64,000 nucleotides of DNA from Galbula dea (Eukaryota > Chordata > Aves > Piciformes > Galbulidae): assembly GCA_013399015.1 (NCBI GenBank), contig VWZX01001040.1:992001-1056000 (forward strand), in the 5' to 3' direction. Positions 11,501-26,500 of the stretch are shown in pieces. Numbering within the stretch: the first letter of the stretch is position 1; the number at the start of each line of letters is the position of its first letter. Below the pieces are notes generated by a model. That model saw only the letters and a list, made by a program, of their open reading frames with translations, made no database searches and was not told the DNA's origin. Made by a program: the position numbers and the translations under genes.

Positions 11501-14500
11501 TTGTTGTTGTAGTTGCACAGCAAATTAGTGGTGGTGGTCCTTAAATTATTCATCTGCTTCTAAATCCTTGCCCTATTTTTTTTATAGCCTGCCATAATGA
11601 GAGTCTCAAGCTGGTTACATGGTAACTGCTCTCTTGTGCCTGAATTTACCTGCCTTTAATTTAAATCAGCTATCCTCTAGTCACCTATTAAAGGGCAGAG
11701 AGGTAAGAAGAAGTGACAAATTTTGCTTTATATGGCACTTGTGTGAGTCTTGAATTATCTTACTTTTGAAATAACTATATGTGCTCAGATCATCTCCACT
11801 GTGCAGGTTGTTCTCTGGGCCAAGTCACAGTAGTGTTGGAAATAACAGGGGTAAATAACCTTTTTATTAACCAGGCAGTTGTCACATGCTTGGCCAGTGA
11901 GGTGTGTTGAGATCTGTAGGTGTGATCTTTTCTGTGGGAGTTGTATAATTTAAAGATGCCATGAGGTGTATAACTCAGTCGACTCAGGTGTATAGGAGCT
12001 GGACAGATTGTTGCTTAGTACCTAGAGTCCTGTGACTGTATCTCTGGGTCAGTTTGCCCATTGCCCATGGTGGTTGTTGCTGCCTGCTTAGTGGCTGTAG
12101 ATCTGTCCAGGGTTAGTTGCCTATGCAAACAGGTGCTTTTAATTTTAAGTGCAAAGTCTGGTGCATGAGCTTAATTCCAGAGGAATGCCTGTAAGATGAA
12201 ACCTTTAGTGAAACCCTTTTGGCAGAGGTTGCTGAGAAGCTCATAGGGACTCTTTTGTTTTCCCAGTCTCCTGCTTCTGTTGTCAGGGTTTTTTCAAGAA
12301 CAGGCATAGCAGGGGTTTCAGCTTCCTTTCTAACTAAAGTTAAGGTAACTAGATTATTGAGGTAAGGAAGCTGGAAGCAGTGAGCAGTCTGGTATTAAAT
12401 GCTCATGGCACTGAAGTAAAACTTCATTTCCTTATCTGTTAAACACATTGGGTGGACTTGGGAGCTTTATGCACTTTTTTTCCTTAAAAGGAACCCTGCA
12501 TGTGGGATAGCTGTATCTTGCAGGTGTAATTTTCTGCCTTTCTCAATTTAGCTGTTACATTTTTCTTATAGAGCATAAGTCAGCAAGTACTCAGCTAATT
12601 TTTGCATAGAATGAACATCCTCACATCCAACTTTCTTGTCTTCCAGACCTAGGGTGTTTTCCCATAATGGGAAGTGCTGAAACCACTCCTGCTCAGCAGA
12701 GTCCAAAATATCTGTTAACCTTTGCAGCTGCAGAAGCATGTAGATGGTGGCTAAGGATCATGAGGTGTAAACTATGTAATGCTGAAAGTGCTGGGGGAAA
12801 TAGAAGAGGGAGGGTAAGCCTTCAAGGCTGACAATACAAGTGATAATTGCATACACACCTTCAATTAATGTAAGTTTTTGTGCCTGTAGAACTCAGGTTA
12901 GTTCTTAGTGTTGAGGATTGTTTGCTTGTCTTGTATTCTGTTGTTCTTTGACTCTCCATTAGGTGTCCTCATTAGGCAGTTGAGCTTTGTTATTCAAAGG
13001 CCAACTGAAAAAAATGAAGATAAAAATCGCATCTGGAAAGTGTGTCTATTGTTACTTCTTGTCTATGGGCAGGATCCATTCTTTGACCTGTCTTACCTGG
13101 CTGAGAAGTAGCTTGCTGAGCAGATATCACCATAAAGGGTCAATTAAGTTATAGGTAGTTTAATGAAGGCTGTTTAAATTCTGTTGATGCAGCTGTGTCA
13201 GCCGGATAGGGAGTGAATTCTGCTCTTTTTGATGTTGCTGGGCTAATTATCTCTGGCTAATCACAAAGGCATTAATAAGCATGAAATGAAGCTATTCCTG
13301 ACTAACAGCTCTGGCACCGTAAGGAGGAACATGTCATTGGGAGCCTTGGCAGTACAACAGTCCTGTCAGATTCATCTTGGTCTGAAGGCAGCATATTTAG
13401 CTGTGTGCCTCTTCAAGCTGTATCAGTGAGGTAGGAAACTGGGGAAGGCTTATGGTCTAGCTTAAGCAGAAGTTGGTGAAACTGAGTGTCAGCTTTTCTG
13501 AGGTTCTCCAGGCTGCTGTCACTAACTCAAATGTATGTTTGGTTTTTTTTCCCCCGTGGGTTTATCTTTGCCTCATTTTTAACATCAAAGTGAGAAGAAC
13601 CTTGGAAATCCCTGAAGTTGCCATGTGAAATGTGCTGCATAAAATTGATAGAAGCTACTGGCAAGACCTGCATGAAGGAAAGATAACTGAGGAAGAGATG
13701 GTAGCTAGTTTAGTTTTAGTTAAGTTTTCTATAACTTCTGTTAATTAAAAAATGAGTTAAAGAAGCATTGTGCTAATACTGTAATCTTAGTGAGGGAAAA
13801 GATCTAAAAAGTATTTTAAGCTACTGCTGCTGTGTTATGCCATTCTGGATGATAATGAAAAGTTGAACAGGGAATGAAAGAGGATTCTTCTAGTCAGCTG
13901 CTTGTTTGAGAGGAGCTAGTGCCACCTTCTTAAGAAAATATCTTAGCAGTGATCTCCACTGAAATGTATTTCAGCTCATCAGTTAATGACAGGTACAGTG
14001 CAATGCTGACTAATAAAACTGATCCAGATCTTCAAATGCCACCTCTTTGGCTATTTTATTTAGCATGATGCAAATGATATCTCCAGAACTGGTGTATTGT
14101 TTTGCAAAGAAGAAAACCCTGCTTTTAAATCCAGTGCCATTACTGAGTTCTGGCATGGCACCTGGAGCCACAGTCTTTCTAGAGTGGATGGAAGGAGCGA
14201 GTAGTGCCATGTGTGTCCCTGTTGACAGATTTGAATGAATTATTGTAAAGGAAAGGTGAGCCTTGTCCTGTTGGCAGGCAGGTTTGCATGAAACCTGTGT
14301 TTCATGTGGAAACACTTATCCTTTTCCTTCCATTAAGAAGCTTTGTCTGGCAATTATGTTAAACTTCTCTAACCACTCCGTTGCACTCATTCCAGAGGTC
14401 AAATTCTATAGGCTGTGGTATGAGTAACTCCTGTGCCTGTCTTATGAATGCATAATGTTTTCACCTTGCCTCACCTATCTAGTTTGGCAGACAAGATTGA

Positions 14501-17500
14501 CAATTGAAGTTTATCTGAGAAGTCTTTTGAACTGTCCTAAGTGATGGTTTGGCCATGCATGCACTCAGGTAGGAGGGACTGTATGTGAGATAGGAGAGTT
14601 TGTATTGTCTGAGGACACTTGTATTAACACCTTCATTTTGTTTGTGAGTGTGTAGAACTGCAGAGTCCTTATTGCTGTGCAAATTATTGACCTTCTGAAG
14701 TTTGCACAACTTACCAAAGGTGTTAACTTTTTGATGTGTTTTAGTCTCTTGGATGTACTGTGCTCAAGTGACATGTGCAGACTGGCTTCCCTGGAACCAT
14801 GTAACAGGGTTCAGGGTGAAATTTCTGTCTCTCATTTTGTCAGATCTTCTCAGAGGACAGTGGTCTCCAAACAAGGTGACCTGTCTTGTTTCCTGAGCTA
14901 AGATTGCATTGCACTCAGCCTGGATGAGAAAGCTATATATAGGGTTGTGAACCTGATCCAGGTGTCAGTGGTAGACATTGCAAGTGAGTTTGGCAGTATT
15001 GTTTTACCCTCAGAAAGGTTTAAATGTGCTACCTGTGGTTTCACCTGTTAGCCAATGAGGACCTTTTGTTCCTTGCTCATCAGGCACGTGGAGGCCTGAG
15101 GAAACACCGGGTGCAGCAGGGTGGAAGCAATGGTACTGTTCTTACATACCTGGGCAGTACAGTGACTCCAGCTTATATCACGTCTCTCTTCGGTCTTCAT
15201 GGCCTTTCTGGCAGCTTATAGCTCTCCATACTTAGAGAAAGTATGGAAAGAAACACCTAGTCTATTCCCGTTTGACTTTCTTAGAACTTATTTCCATATT
15301 GCTTTGCTGCCACAAGGGGGTAATGTTGCTTCTGCTCCTTGCTTTTCTGAGTTCTTGTATTAACAAAACCAAGGTAGCTTGAGGACCACCTCCACCTCCC
15401 CACATCCCCCCTAGTCCTAAAGTGTGGCTTATCTCCTTAGTTACCATAGATTTGCAAATTATTCAGTGTTTGGGGAAAGGCAGGAATGGGGATCCAAAGG
15501 GGAAATGGCTCTGGTACAGAATACAAGCGAGGGAGAAGCTTATCCTCTTGGCTTTTGTAAGGGTTTGAAAGGTACAGACGTGAATCTGAGGTGAGGCAGG
15601 TATTTTGTCTTTTGTGTTATGCAAATGTCCATGAGTTGGAGCTGTAAAAGACCTTGCTGACTTAAAGGAATTTGTGTAGACTTCTTGCTTATTGCCTATC
15701 AAGCCTGGAGCAGACCTTCCTTTGCAGTCTGCCTTCTCGAAAGATTTGTTTGCATTTAAATGATTGCTCATCCATCCTCTGAAGACTTCCATAATATGAG
15801 GCTTATTTTCTGGGGGAATGCCTGGCAGATGTTGACTGTAGTCTGTGAGGTCACCTTTTCCACAGGGAGGTGTTTATTTTCCTCTTCAAGTGTGCCTTGA
15901 GCTATTACCTAAATTTGGTACACATCTGATAGTGGTGTTTTGTTTTCTCTCTAATGCAGATAGACATGACTTACTCATGGCCATTAGGGCATGCTTCTTC
16001 TGGCTCTAAATGTAGGTATAGTGTTGACATGTGATGGAACTGGGACTAATCTGTGGATAAAGTAGACTGACAAGAATAGAAACACCCCCATTCCTGCCCA
16101 GCAATGGTGTGTGCTTTATGTGAAATGGAAAACAGTACAGTCACTTTCACAGCTTTTGCTTGAGTTCAGGCTGGAGCTTGAGCTTCTGATATGCTGCTCT
16201 GGTTTTTTTGATTTAAAATGACCAGGCTGTTCAGGTCTCTGCATATATTGGCTTCTGGTAGCTTTCTCACTGTGTAAAGCACTGGACAAAAAAGTGCATG
16301 TCACTCATATCCTAGCCTCAGAACCAAAACAGCCAGAACACTTCCTTGCCACATGCTGTGGGTACAGAGTTGCTTGCTAGGAGACAGTTCTATGACTGAA
16401 ATTTACTACCAAAATTAAGTACTACTTCCTTTATTTTTCTGGGGGGAGGGAATTGCCTTACCTAAAGCTAGAAAATACATCTTGCAGTGGAGACAACACA
16501 TACTAGGTGTATTCTGTCTTGGTTTGTTCCTTATTTCACAAAACCAGCATCATTATTACTTTTTTTCCTAATTCCTTACAGCAGTTGTGACTTGCTTATT
16601 CAAGTATTTAATATCTATTGTGGCAGTGATGTGTTAGTTCACTGAAGAAGGGGGACACAAGAGGAGGAGCACATCTCTGAGCTGTGTGACCCTGCACCAA
16701 ATCTAGAAGGGCCTATCCAATATAATTTCTCCTTACACCTTCCTTCAGGCCCATTACTTGTGGAAACCATCCTAGCTTGATGTGTTGAGGCATTTGTAGT
16801 TGAGCTCAGTGTATTGTTTAAACTTACAGTGTGTAGACTGTACCTGTTCCTTGAAAAGAAGGATTTTCTGGCAAACCTTGTAGTCTCCATGTGTACTGTG
16901 GTAGTTTTGGAGAAGCTTATATTGTGGTGTTTCCAGGCTTGGTGAGAAATAGTTCCAAAGATGCTTATTACAGATCTCAAAAATGATGATAAGTAATGTC
17001 TCAGTAATTAGTGAGGAACAGTGGGTTAAAAAGAAGTTAGGAAAGGATCTACAAGTGGAAACAAGAGGTTCAGGTTTGTGGTTAGGAAGAGGTGCTTGAA
17101 GGGGGTGAGGGTGTGATTTCTGGAAATGTTGGCCTGGACACATAGGAGGGAACAAAGACCTGTTATTTATCAGTGCCAAACATAAAGTGAAGTGATAATC
17201 TGAATGTGACATGAACACTTAGACATGATAATCAGCTATGTTTGTGGATGAGATGTGCAGGCTGTGGATGAACTTGATAACTATTGGTTGGCCTTTTCTA
17301 AGACTGCAAAATCCAAAACAGTTTTATCATCAGAATGTCACCACAGCATGAACTGTAGGAGAGGCTGCTGTGATATGTCAGTGGTCAGTTAATGTCTATG
17401 TGAGCTCTGAGATTATTGCTGCTACCCTTCCAGCTTTGTGTATTTTTCCAAACAGAGCCTGCTGTCTCCGTGTGGGCAGGAAAGACTTTCTTTTACTGGT

Positions 17501-20500
17501 GTAGTAGAAGTGTGAGCTCTTGAATGACTGCTAGTTCTGACATAGAAGAACAAGTGAAGAAGATGCCTGTATTCTTGTACAAAAGTTCTCCCTTTGCCCT
17601 TGTTGGTTTCCTGATTTAAGAATCATGGAAGGTTCCTAGAGCCCTTTTGCTTCATTTCTGAGTGTTGATGGGGGGAAAAATGATGCCTTGTCCTTTCCTT
17701 TTTGCAATGACTAATAGAGGTCACTCCCTGCTGCTGAGCTTCCCCCAAGTGCTTTGGAAAGCTGTGAAGTCCTTGCCAAACTTGCAGAAAGGCTTAAGCC
17801 TCTTTCCTTTTTTTTGGCCTGAATTTAAGTATGTAGCAATGACTGTAGCACTCAAGAGTTTATTTCCCCCATGTTACTCTTAACAGCAGCTTGGCTTGCA
17901 AATTAAGCAGGTGTAGAAATAAGTCTGCTTTCTCAAATACCTTCATGGTGTTTCCCTAGATGAACCCTGCCCTTCACTCACCTCTTTTGTTAAAGTAGTC
18001 CAGGCTTAACAATGAGGAATTTACCTACAAAAGAAATAGGTAAACTTTCTTTTTCTGCAATCTCCAGGAAACAGAAACCTGTTTCCCTACAGGTGTCTGT
18101 CTATGGGACTGTTCTTGGACTTCTTTGTGTTCACCTGCTCCAGCATGACAGCAAGGGGATTTGTTAAAATTGGATTCCAGTGATGTTTCTTAATGAAAAC
18201 AGAAGAGGTACATGCTTCCAAATGGTCTTGTTTGTTTTCTTTTTGCTTCTACTGAGGTTTAGTGAGATCTAGAGTTGAGTGGGTTGTTTTGCTTTTTCAG
18301 TCATATGAGATGACCATACAACAAAGATCTTGGAAAAACACAGATGCTTAGAACTTGAAAGGCTGTTGACTTCAAACAGATACCATAAAACATATCAGTT
18401 CTCAGCTTTCCTACAGACAGGAAAGAAGTGTAAATAGCTTCTCTCCCTTGAAAGCCATCCTTTGTTAGACTGTCTGTTTGCATGTGGCTTCCTTGTGGCC
18501 TCCTGATCCAGCTGCTGCAGGGTAGGCAGCATGTCCAGACAAGCTCATTTGACCTGAATAGTTGCTGCTGTTCCTGCTTTTCACTTGTATGCATTTAGTT
18601 CATCTACTTGTAGTATTCTGTCTAGGGGATGATGCTCAACTTATGATTAATGCTAGTCTTTGACATGCTTAAACTGTCTAGCTGTGATTCCTAGAGCTTC
18701 TTATCTGGCTTCAGATTTAAAACAATCTCTAAGGTCTGGTTTGGTTTTTCTTTCAAATTATGGGCAGACCCTCAGACCTTCTATTTCAGGCTTGCTTGCT
18801 CTACTGAAATCTCTCTAGCTTTCAGGAGTGAAGGGAGGAGCTGGAGGTGCTGGCAGTATAGTGTGCCTCTTTAATTATGCTAATATGAGTCCTTAATCAT
18901 TAGATGTGCAATCGATCTTCACCTCTTTATAAAAGCACAGAGCAGGCTCACTGTGCCTGTGGACAAAGTGCTCTCATCCAGTTATTTGCTCCTTATTACA
19001 GAATCTGGACTGGAGAACTGGCAGTAAAGCAGCATGCATCTACTTTGTGGGCCTGGAGCGAAAGGAGGGGAAGGATCTGACTCAGTAATACAACTGTAAC
19101 CAAAATAGTAATGACTCCATATTTCTCCAGTTGAGCCATTCTGGTCTGTTGAATCACTAACATGAATTTTAAACATTTTCCACATAGATATTTAACTGGT
19201 TGCACCAAGTGGCTGTTTGTGAGGTGATATAACTGACCCCCTCCCTTGCTCTTCTTGAGAAAGCACCTGCTGGAACTGAAGGCTGTGCATAAACAGGGTT
19301 CATTATCTGCCAGGAAATTGACTCATTTTTCTGCTTGAAATGAATTAGCATCAAATCCTTCCCCTGTCTTCCTGAAATATGTGGACTGGAGTAAGTGGCT
19401 GAACTGCCCTGCCAGTCATCTGTTGACCTGACTTCATGACTCCAGCCTGAGCAAGAGTATTTTGAAGGAAGTGATTGATGTGTGGTGGGACCTCTGTTTT
19501 CATATCTGTAGAAGCCTATGGACATAATGATATGGCTTCTGCCCCCTCAGGAAAGACACCTCTTCTTCAATTCCTTATGGAGAAGCAGGAGCCCAATGTA
19601 GTTACCCAGAAGCTGACATAGATCTGTGTGCATGGGTAAGCAGAGATTTCTGCTGTCCACATAATCTGTGGTGTTGGGGTATCCCAGAACAAGGAGAGTT
19701 TGAAGCAGACAGTATCCATATGAAGGTAGGTACCACAGCCCTCAGAACGTTAAACCTGTCTGCAGGCTGAAGGAGTTCAGTGTGTTGGCTGTGTTCTGAC
19801 CATGCTTTCAAATGTGTTATCATAACATGATGACTAGGAACCAATTCCTTCTAGCTGCATTTCTGTTAAAATCCCATGTGGAAAAATGCAGTATCTGTCT
19901 TCAGCTTGGCTGAAGATCCTGACTCTTTCAGAGCACTGGTAGAAAACTGCCAGTGTAGAGCAAAATAACACATGCAGTAGCTTGAGTTGATTTGAATTTC
20001 TTCTCCTCTCCTCACCCCTCAAATTTTGCACCTGCAAATTGAAAGTGCAAGTTCTCCTGTTGTTCTTTTAATGCTGGAGTTATTGCCAGGGCAATCAATG
20101 CTGCTGTAGCTGCTCTTGACCCTTTTAATGTCTGTCGTGGATGTGTGCTTCCTCTTGCCTGTTGAAATAACACATTAATCATTCCCTGAGTGTTGTATGA
20201 TGAGGACCTCTGCAAAATGCTCATCTTTTGTTCTGATGCATGGCCTTTTCAGCAGGTAAAGTAGTAGATTAACACTGTGACCTTGGGTCCACATAAAAAA
20301 CCTGTTATCTTCCTCAGAGTCACTGACCTTCCCTATGATAAGCTCCAAAGGTGCTGTGTAGCTCCCTCAGCATCAGGTGGTAAGTGGAAGTTGAAGTTCC
20401 TAGTCCAAAAACCCATAACAACCCAATTCATCATGTGGTATGACTTTCTAGTTAAACTGAAGCTGGTCAACTTGAAAGGATTAACCATGTTCTTGAAACT

Positions 20501-23500
20501 CTGTTCCCTGCCTTGTCTTAGGAGAGTTCAAATCCCAGTGCTTGTTTCTGCTGTTAGAACTCTTACCTACAGTTCCTTGTTTCATGTAATTTTGCTCCTT
20601 TTCCCTTCAGTCCTTCACAAATGTACTCCTTCCCTTCCTGGCTTAAGAGTTGATGTGCTGTCTATTTTCTGACTGAGCTTATTTTCTACAAGATTCTTGC
20701 CCTGAATTAGTGAAGGAGGGGAAATGTTTTTTGTGGTAACTTCTGTCCTGTATTAAACCTGCTTTTCTGACAGCCCCACACCTCCAGCTGGTAAGGATGT
20801 CTCCTCTGTCCCTGCTTGCCCTTCAGAGTTAGCACAAGTTCTTTTCTTACAAACTTGTCAATGTTCTACAAAGGCCAGGTTTGGAATCTGTCTGTGATCA
20901 CATACTGCATCTTTGCTGTGGCTGCTTTCCCTAAGGAAAGAAAATTTTCTTGCAAAAGGCATTTGTTATTTGGAAGAACTATTTTTTAAAAAGAAAAAAA
21001 AGAAAAGAATGCCTAAGAGGGCTTGGATACTCATAAGTACAGCAGCCATCAACTGAGGATGAATTGTATAGCAAAGATGTAAACAAAGGAATCAGAGGAG
21101 CTAACTCAGAGAACTGCAAAAGTGAGTGCTGAGGTTTTAATCAGCAGTGAAATTTTCAGACTATTTATCTCTTACAGATGTCTTAAGAACAGTTTGACAG
21201 TTTCATCTGACTGTTCCTTCTCTTCTAATCATCTGCTTCTGACCTGTCTTAATTCAATCTTGATGCCAGGCTAAATATGTCTAACCATAGCTATGTGAAA
21301 GCTGAAGGAGTCTAGAAAAGTTAGTTTAGAGGTATCAGAGCAGATTATGTTAAGGACTTAATTTTAGAAATCATTTTCTCAGGCAATCTTTAGAACTGCA
21401 TACTGATTGCTCTTTTATTTTAAGCTTGAATATGAAACTGGTGAGAGCAGTATCTGTTTTCTGGTTGACAAGAACTACAAAACTTTCCTGGAAAATGAAG
21501 CTGTGGAACAAAACACTTGATGGTTTCTGCTTATGTGATTTCAATGTACTCTTTCAAAATAGGCAACACAACAGAGAGACCTGAAATATTTTTTCCCTAT
21601 TCATCTGACAAAAGGGAAGGGGAAAAAGCCTAAGCCAGTGGTTTGGGTTGGTTGAGATTTTTGTTTAGAATAGTTTTGTATCAAGGCTATAATTGATCTC
21701 CAAGAACTAGTTTGGCTTGTTAATAATTGAGCTTAGGATTTGGGAGAAGGTAGCAGTGTTACTAGGCAGCTGGAGAACATTCAGCTGTCTTCATGCTTCA
21801 GCTTTCTTGTTATCTTTAGGTTAAATACTGCCTTGCTGTAAGAGCAGGATGACTGAAGGGAATCTAGTTTTTAACTGCTGCTATTCTTTACATGCACATG
21901 AAGGACAGGCACTTGGGAGAACTGCCTGCTGCCTGTCAATCAGAGGGCTGAAAAAGGGATATAATAGGAAGTAGTGCAGTAGTTTCACCTCCAAATGGGC
22001 AGTAGGGAATACAAAAGCCTTTTCAGGGAAGATAAAAAAACGGAGGCAGAAACTCACAGAAGCTTCCAGAGTTGCCAGTATGCTTCTGCTTCAAAGAGTG
22101 AAGCATAACTATGAATTGCTCTGTCTTAAGCTTGCTTCATAGCTGAAGGCTGGGACTATGGGAGGGCTCAGTGTGCTTGCTGTCCTTGACATTCTTCATT
22201 TTACTGTGTTGCTCTGGTTTTGTTCTTGTTCAGCAGCAGGTTATAAGGATGGCAGCTAACTGAACACCCTTTTGATTTTAAGAAAACTAAGCCTCAGTGC
22301 TGTTTGTTAGCACCTCTCTTTTTAGATGGGGAGGAAAGCCCTCCCCTCAGTGTGGACTGGAGTAGCATTAGTTAGTAATGTTCATAATGTGACAGCAAAT
22401 CTAAGATGCGATGTAAGAATTGCATGTCCTTAGAAACTGTTACTGAGAAGTTAAATTTGCCACCTTTAAGTATCTTCTCAAAGCCTGACAAGATGAATCA
22501 CTCTGTCTCAAGAGGCTTTGGTGATCCTCGCCTCCATGGGAGTGTGTGGGTATAGTGCAGTGGCTGATGTGCTGTGAGGATATTGCTTAACTTTTTTTTA
22601 TCCCCTTGAGCTGCAACTTCTGGCATTCATTCTGGAGACTTTTTTCTGCTTGTGGTGTCTTGTGTACATATACATTGTATCTAAAGGTTTCCTGTAGCTT
22701 GGACCTTGCTTCCTTTCCCCATCTCTGCTGTTTGCAGGCTCAAGGTATGAGAGCCAGTGTAAAGTGGTGGTTCCGTAGCTACTAATATCTGACAGAAAAG
22801 GAGTCTGCTGAGATCAGAGGCAATTTATATCATCTTGTAGTAGTTTAAATAATAATAATAAAAAAACCCAACAAAAACTACAATCCCCCTCCTCCTATTT
22901 TAGTAAGCTGGGCGAGAAGCATCTCTCAGGGTGAGCAGAGTTAATCTTCATCATTGTGACATTGACTGACAACCTGGAGGATGATAATGTGTGATATTTT
23001 TTTTTTTCCTGGTAAGCGGGGGAGGAGAGTGGAAATTGCAGTTTCTCTACTAATTGTACTTTAGATGTCATTTGTGACAATTTCATATTGTCTAGACAGA
23101 GATAGTGGAGCAATTGCTTCCACAGAGCCTGGTGTTAGCCTGTTATATATCTGGGTAGCAAAAATGTGAGGTATAGGAGAGGAAGAGGGTGCTGTAAGCT
23201 CCAGAAAGGATTCAGGAGTCAGTCATGATATACTGAAATATTTCAAAAGGTGATGCAAGCAATATGCATTTCTGTTCTCTTTGTATGCTTTACTGTTGAA
23301 AATTTAGATGTTTAGTGGCTAGCAGTTCTTTGTAACAGAGCTGCTTCTGTTCATTCTTGGATTATGTTTATCCTCCTTAACAGAGTTGCTCCCAACCTCA
23401 GCCTTTACCATGGTAGGATGTTGGGCTACCTTACACTTCGAGCTTGCCGAAAACAAATAGTCTGTCTCTCTTCTTTCACAGAATCACAGAATATTAGGAG

Positions 23501-26500
23501 TTGGAAGGGACCTCAAAAGATCATCCAGTCCAACCCCCCTGCCACAGCAGGATTCCCTAGACCAGGTCACACAGAAGCACATCCAGATGGGTTTTGAATA
23601 TCTCCAGAGAAGGAGACTTCACAACCTCTCTGGGCAGTCTGTTCCAGTGCTCTGTCACCCTCACTTTGACTTTGGGTGGCAAAAGCTATGAATGTGGCAC
23701 CTAAGACTCGGCAGATTGCAGCATGACTTTAAAAAGGGCTACCTGCACCTCCCAGGGGGACAATGGATTACACTACCAGTGTCACAGATAGGACACTTTG
23801 ATGATGGTTATGGCAGTGTATCTGTTATTGAACCCATTTGTCAGTATCCGATGCATTCATATCTGTAACCTGGGCCTCGATGGCTCAATCTAGAATGAAT
23901 TAGTTAAATAATAGGCTTTATTTGTGTTTAGTTCTGTGGTTTCAGTACAGGTATTGTTGTACTCTGGAAAGCTAAGCACAGAGATGGTCCATGTGGGTCT
24001 CATGTGATTGCATGTTGCCTTGTTTGGGATTTTTGCCTTTATGTATTTATATCCACCTGTTCATTGGTCTGTGATCTGAGAGGTCATAGTTGGAGGACAA
24101 TTATGAATCAGGCTTATAATCAGCTATAGCTTTTAGCAGTTACTGTTAGCTGAATTATCTTTGTCCATCTGATCTGAATGTGGCCCTAATATGTGGTTTG
24201 TGTGCTTCAATGTGAGATAGTGCAGGAGCTGAGTTTGGTCTTGACAGGCCTGGAAGGCCTCTGTCTGTCTTAGCTGAGACCATTGACCTTGAACAGTGCA
24301 GCCTCAGAGAGGGTCCTGGGAAGTGTGTTTAACAGACTGTGTTTGTCGTCCTGCATAACTACAGTTCTTCCTAGGGAGCCTTTCTGGTGAAGGATGTGCT
24401 CCAAAAACAGCAGCAGCAACTCCTATTGCTTCACAGGGTGGAGTTGCAGGCGGTTCAGGTAAAATCACAGGGCTCTGAGGCTTATAGGAGGTCTGTTTAC
24501 CTGGGTATCTGGCCATCCTGTGGCTCAGGCAAGTGTTGCTTTATGTTTTACTAAGGTAGTACGTACCAGTTCTCAACTGAGGTGCCAGGTACCTGGTAAA
24601 GCAAGGCTCTTCAAGTATTTATTTGAAGGATCAGATGGAGCATGGAGATGGGAACTATAGGTTTCCCAATGTGCTGTTCCCAAGCCAAGCAGAGGGACTT
24701 CTGGCAGACCCACACTGAGTTACTATGATGAGTGCCCTGCTCCTGCTTCCATACCTTTCAGGTGTCCTCTGGTTGGTATACATTTTGATTTCTTTCAGCA
24801 CAGCTGCTGGCTGCTTTCTGAAGGTGATGTCTCTGTGAGTGCTTTTCTCAGGCAATTGCTGGCTTTTCCAAAGGTGAGAAGAGAAATATGGCTGGAGAAT
24901 ATCTGGCTTTCTAACAGAGCCTGCTGGGCTGTACAGCATGTATTGGTCATCTTCCTTTGTGGTTCTGATTCTGCTGTGTCATTTTGTGGCTAGACCCTGA
25001 AAGGCTGGGAAAGAGGATGGTATGTGTAGTCTATAGGTGCCAAGAGTTTTGACAGGGATGATGATGGTTTCAATGATTATTTGTGTGCACACACAATCAG
25101 GACAATGGAAGCACCTCAAGGAAATGGTATCAAACAAGCCAGGTATGTTGTGTGTGGTTTGCTCACATCTGTAAGGAGGCAGCTGGAGCTGTTGTCCTAT
25201 CAAGGATTAGGGCTGGGCCAGCCACAAGGCAAATGACGGATGCTCTTTATTAACGCCTCTCCCTTCCCAAAGGGGGAAGCAAAAAGGAATAAGGGAAAGA
25301 GACTAATGGATTGGAAAAGAAAAATAAAATGGTTGTAATGAAAATAATAACAATAAAATGAATTATGTAAGGAATTATATATGAAGCTGTGCCAGGAGAG
25401 GTTTAGGTTGGATACTAGGAAAAGGTGCTTCACCCAGAGTGCAATTGAGCACTGGAACAGGCTCCCCAGGGAAGTAGTCACTACACTGAGCCTGACAATT
25501 CAAGTGTGTGGGCAGTGCTCTTAAACATGTGATGTGATTTTGACACATAGACAGGTGCTGAACCCAACCCCCCTGATGGCAATTACATCACCATCACCAC
25601 TGATGCTGTGGGCAGGCACTGGAAAAGTTGCAGACTGGACTCAGTGGCAGACATGAGTCCAGACTGAGGAGCTGGCTTTTGGAACAGGATCAAAAGCAGA
25701 ATGAGCAGTCCTTCTTGGACACGCTCCATTGAGAAAGAGAGCTTGACCCTCGTGATCCCTCAGCTTTATACTGAATATGAGGTATATGAAATGGCATACC
25801 TAGTTGGTCAGTTTAGGGTCACCTGTCCTGTCTGCTCCTCCTCATAGGTGCCAGCTCTTACTTGCTGTACTCCCAACATGGTACACAAGATTTAGCAGTG
25901 ATTGTGGTCTCTGTAGGAGCAAGTATAAGGAAGAGCCTTTTTGCACACCAGTATTTGTTAGTGACTATAATCGTCAAGCATTATCATTTCTAGAAGCAGA
26001 TACTGTCTGCAAAAATACATCATTAACTTCAGAAAGTGCAGTTCCTTACAAGAGACTGAGCTGAAAAGTAAAATCGCTGAACAGAATTAGTTCTACTCCA
26101 AGTCAAACCAGTACAGGCCCTGCAAGGATCTGCATGCTGTGGGAACTCTCCCTCCTAAGTCCAGTGATGAGGCAGGATGGTCCAGTAGTGCAGCAGCACA
26201 CCCAGGCTGCTTACTCATAGCTGTTTGTGGAGTGCTCTGCATAAGCAGCTGTGAAGAGTGAACTTCCAAAGAGCATGTTGCAGTGACAATAAACTAGTCT
26301 CTGAAGTCTGAGCCAGTGGTTTAGAAAGGGGATAGCTGACTTAATAGGTAGAATATCCCTTATGCTAGTTTTAATGTTTATCTTTCCCCCTGAAGGAATA
26401 AAAGCAGACCCCACCTGGAATATTGCATCCAGTTTGGGAGCCCCTATTGGAAGAGGGATATGGAAGTGCTGGAGTGAGTCCAGAGAGGGGCCATGAGAAT

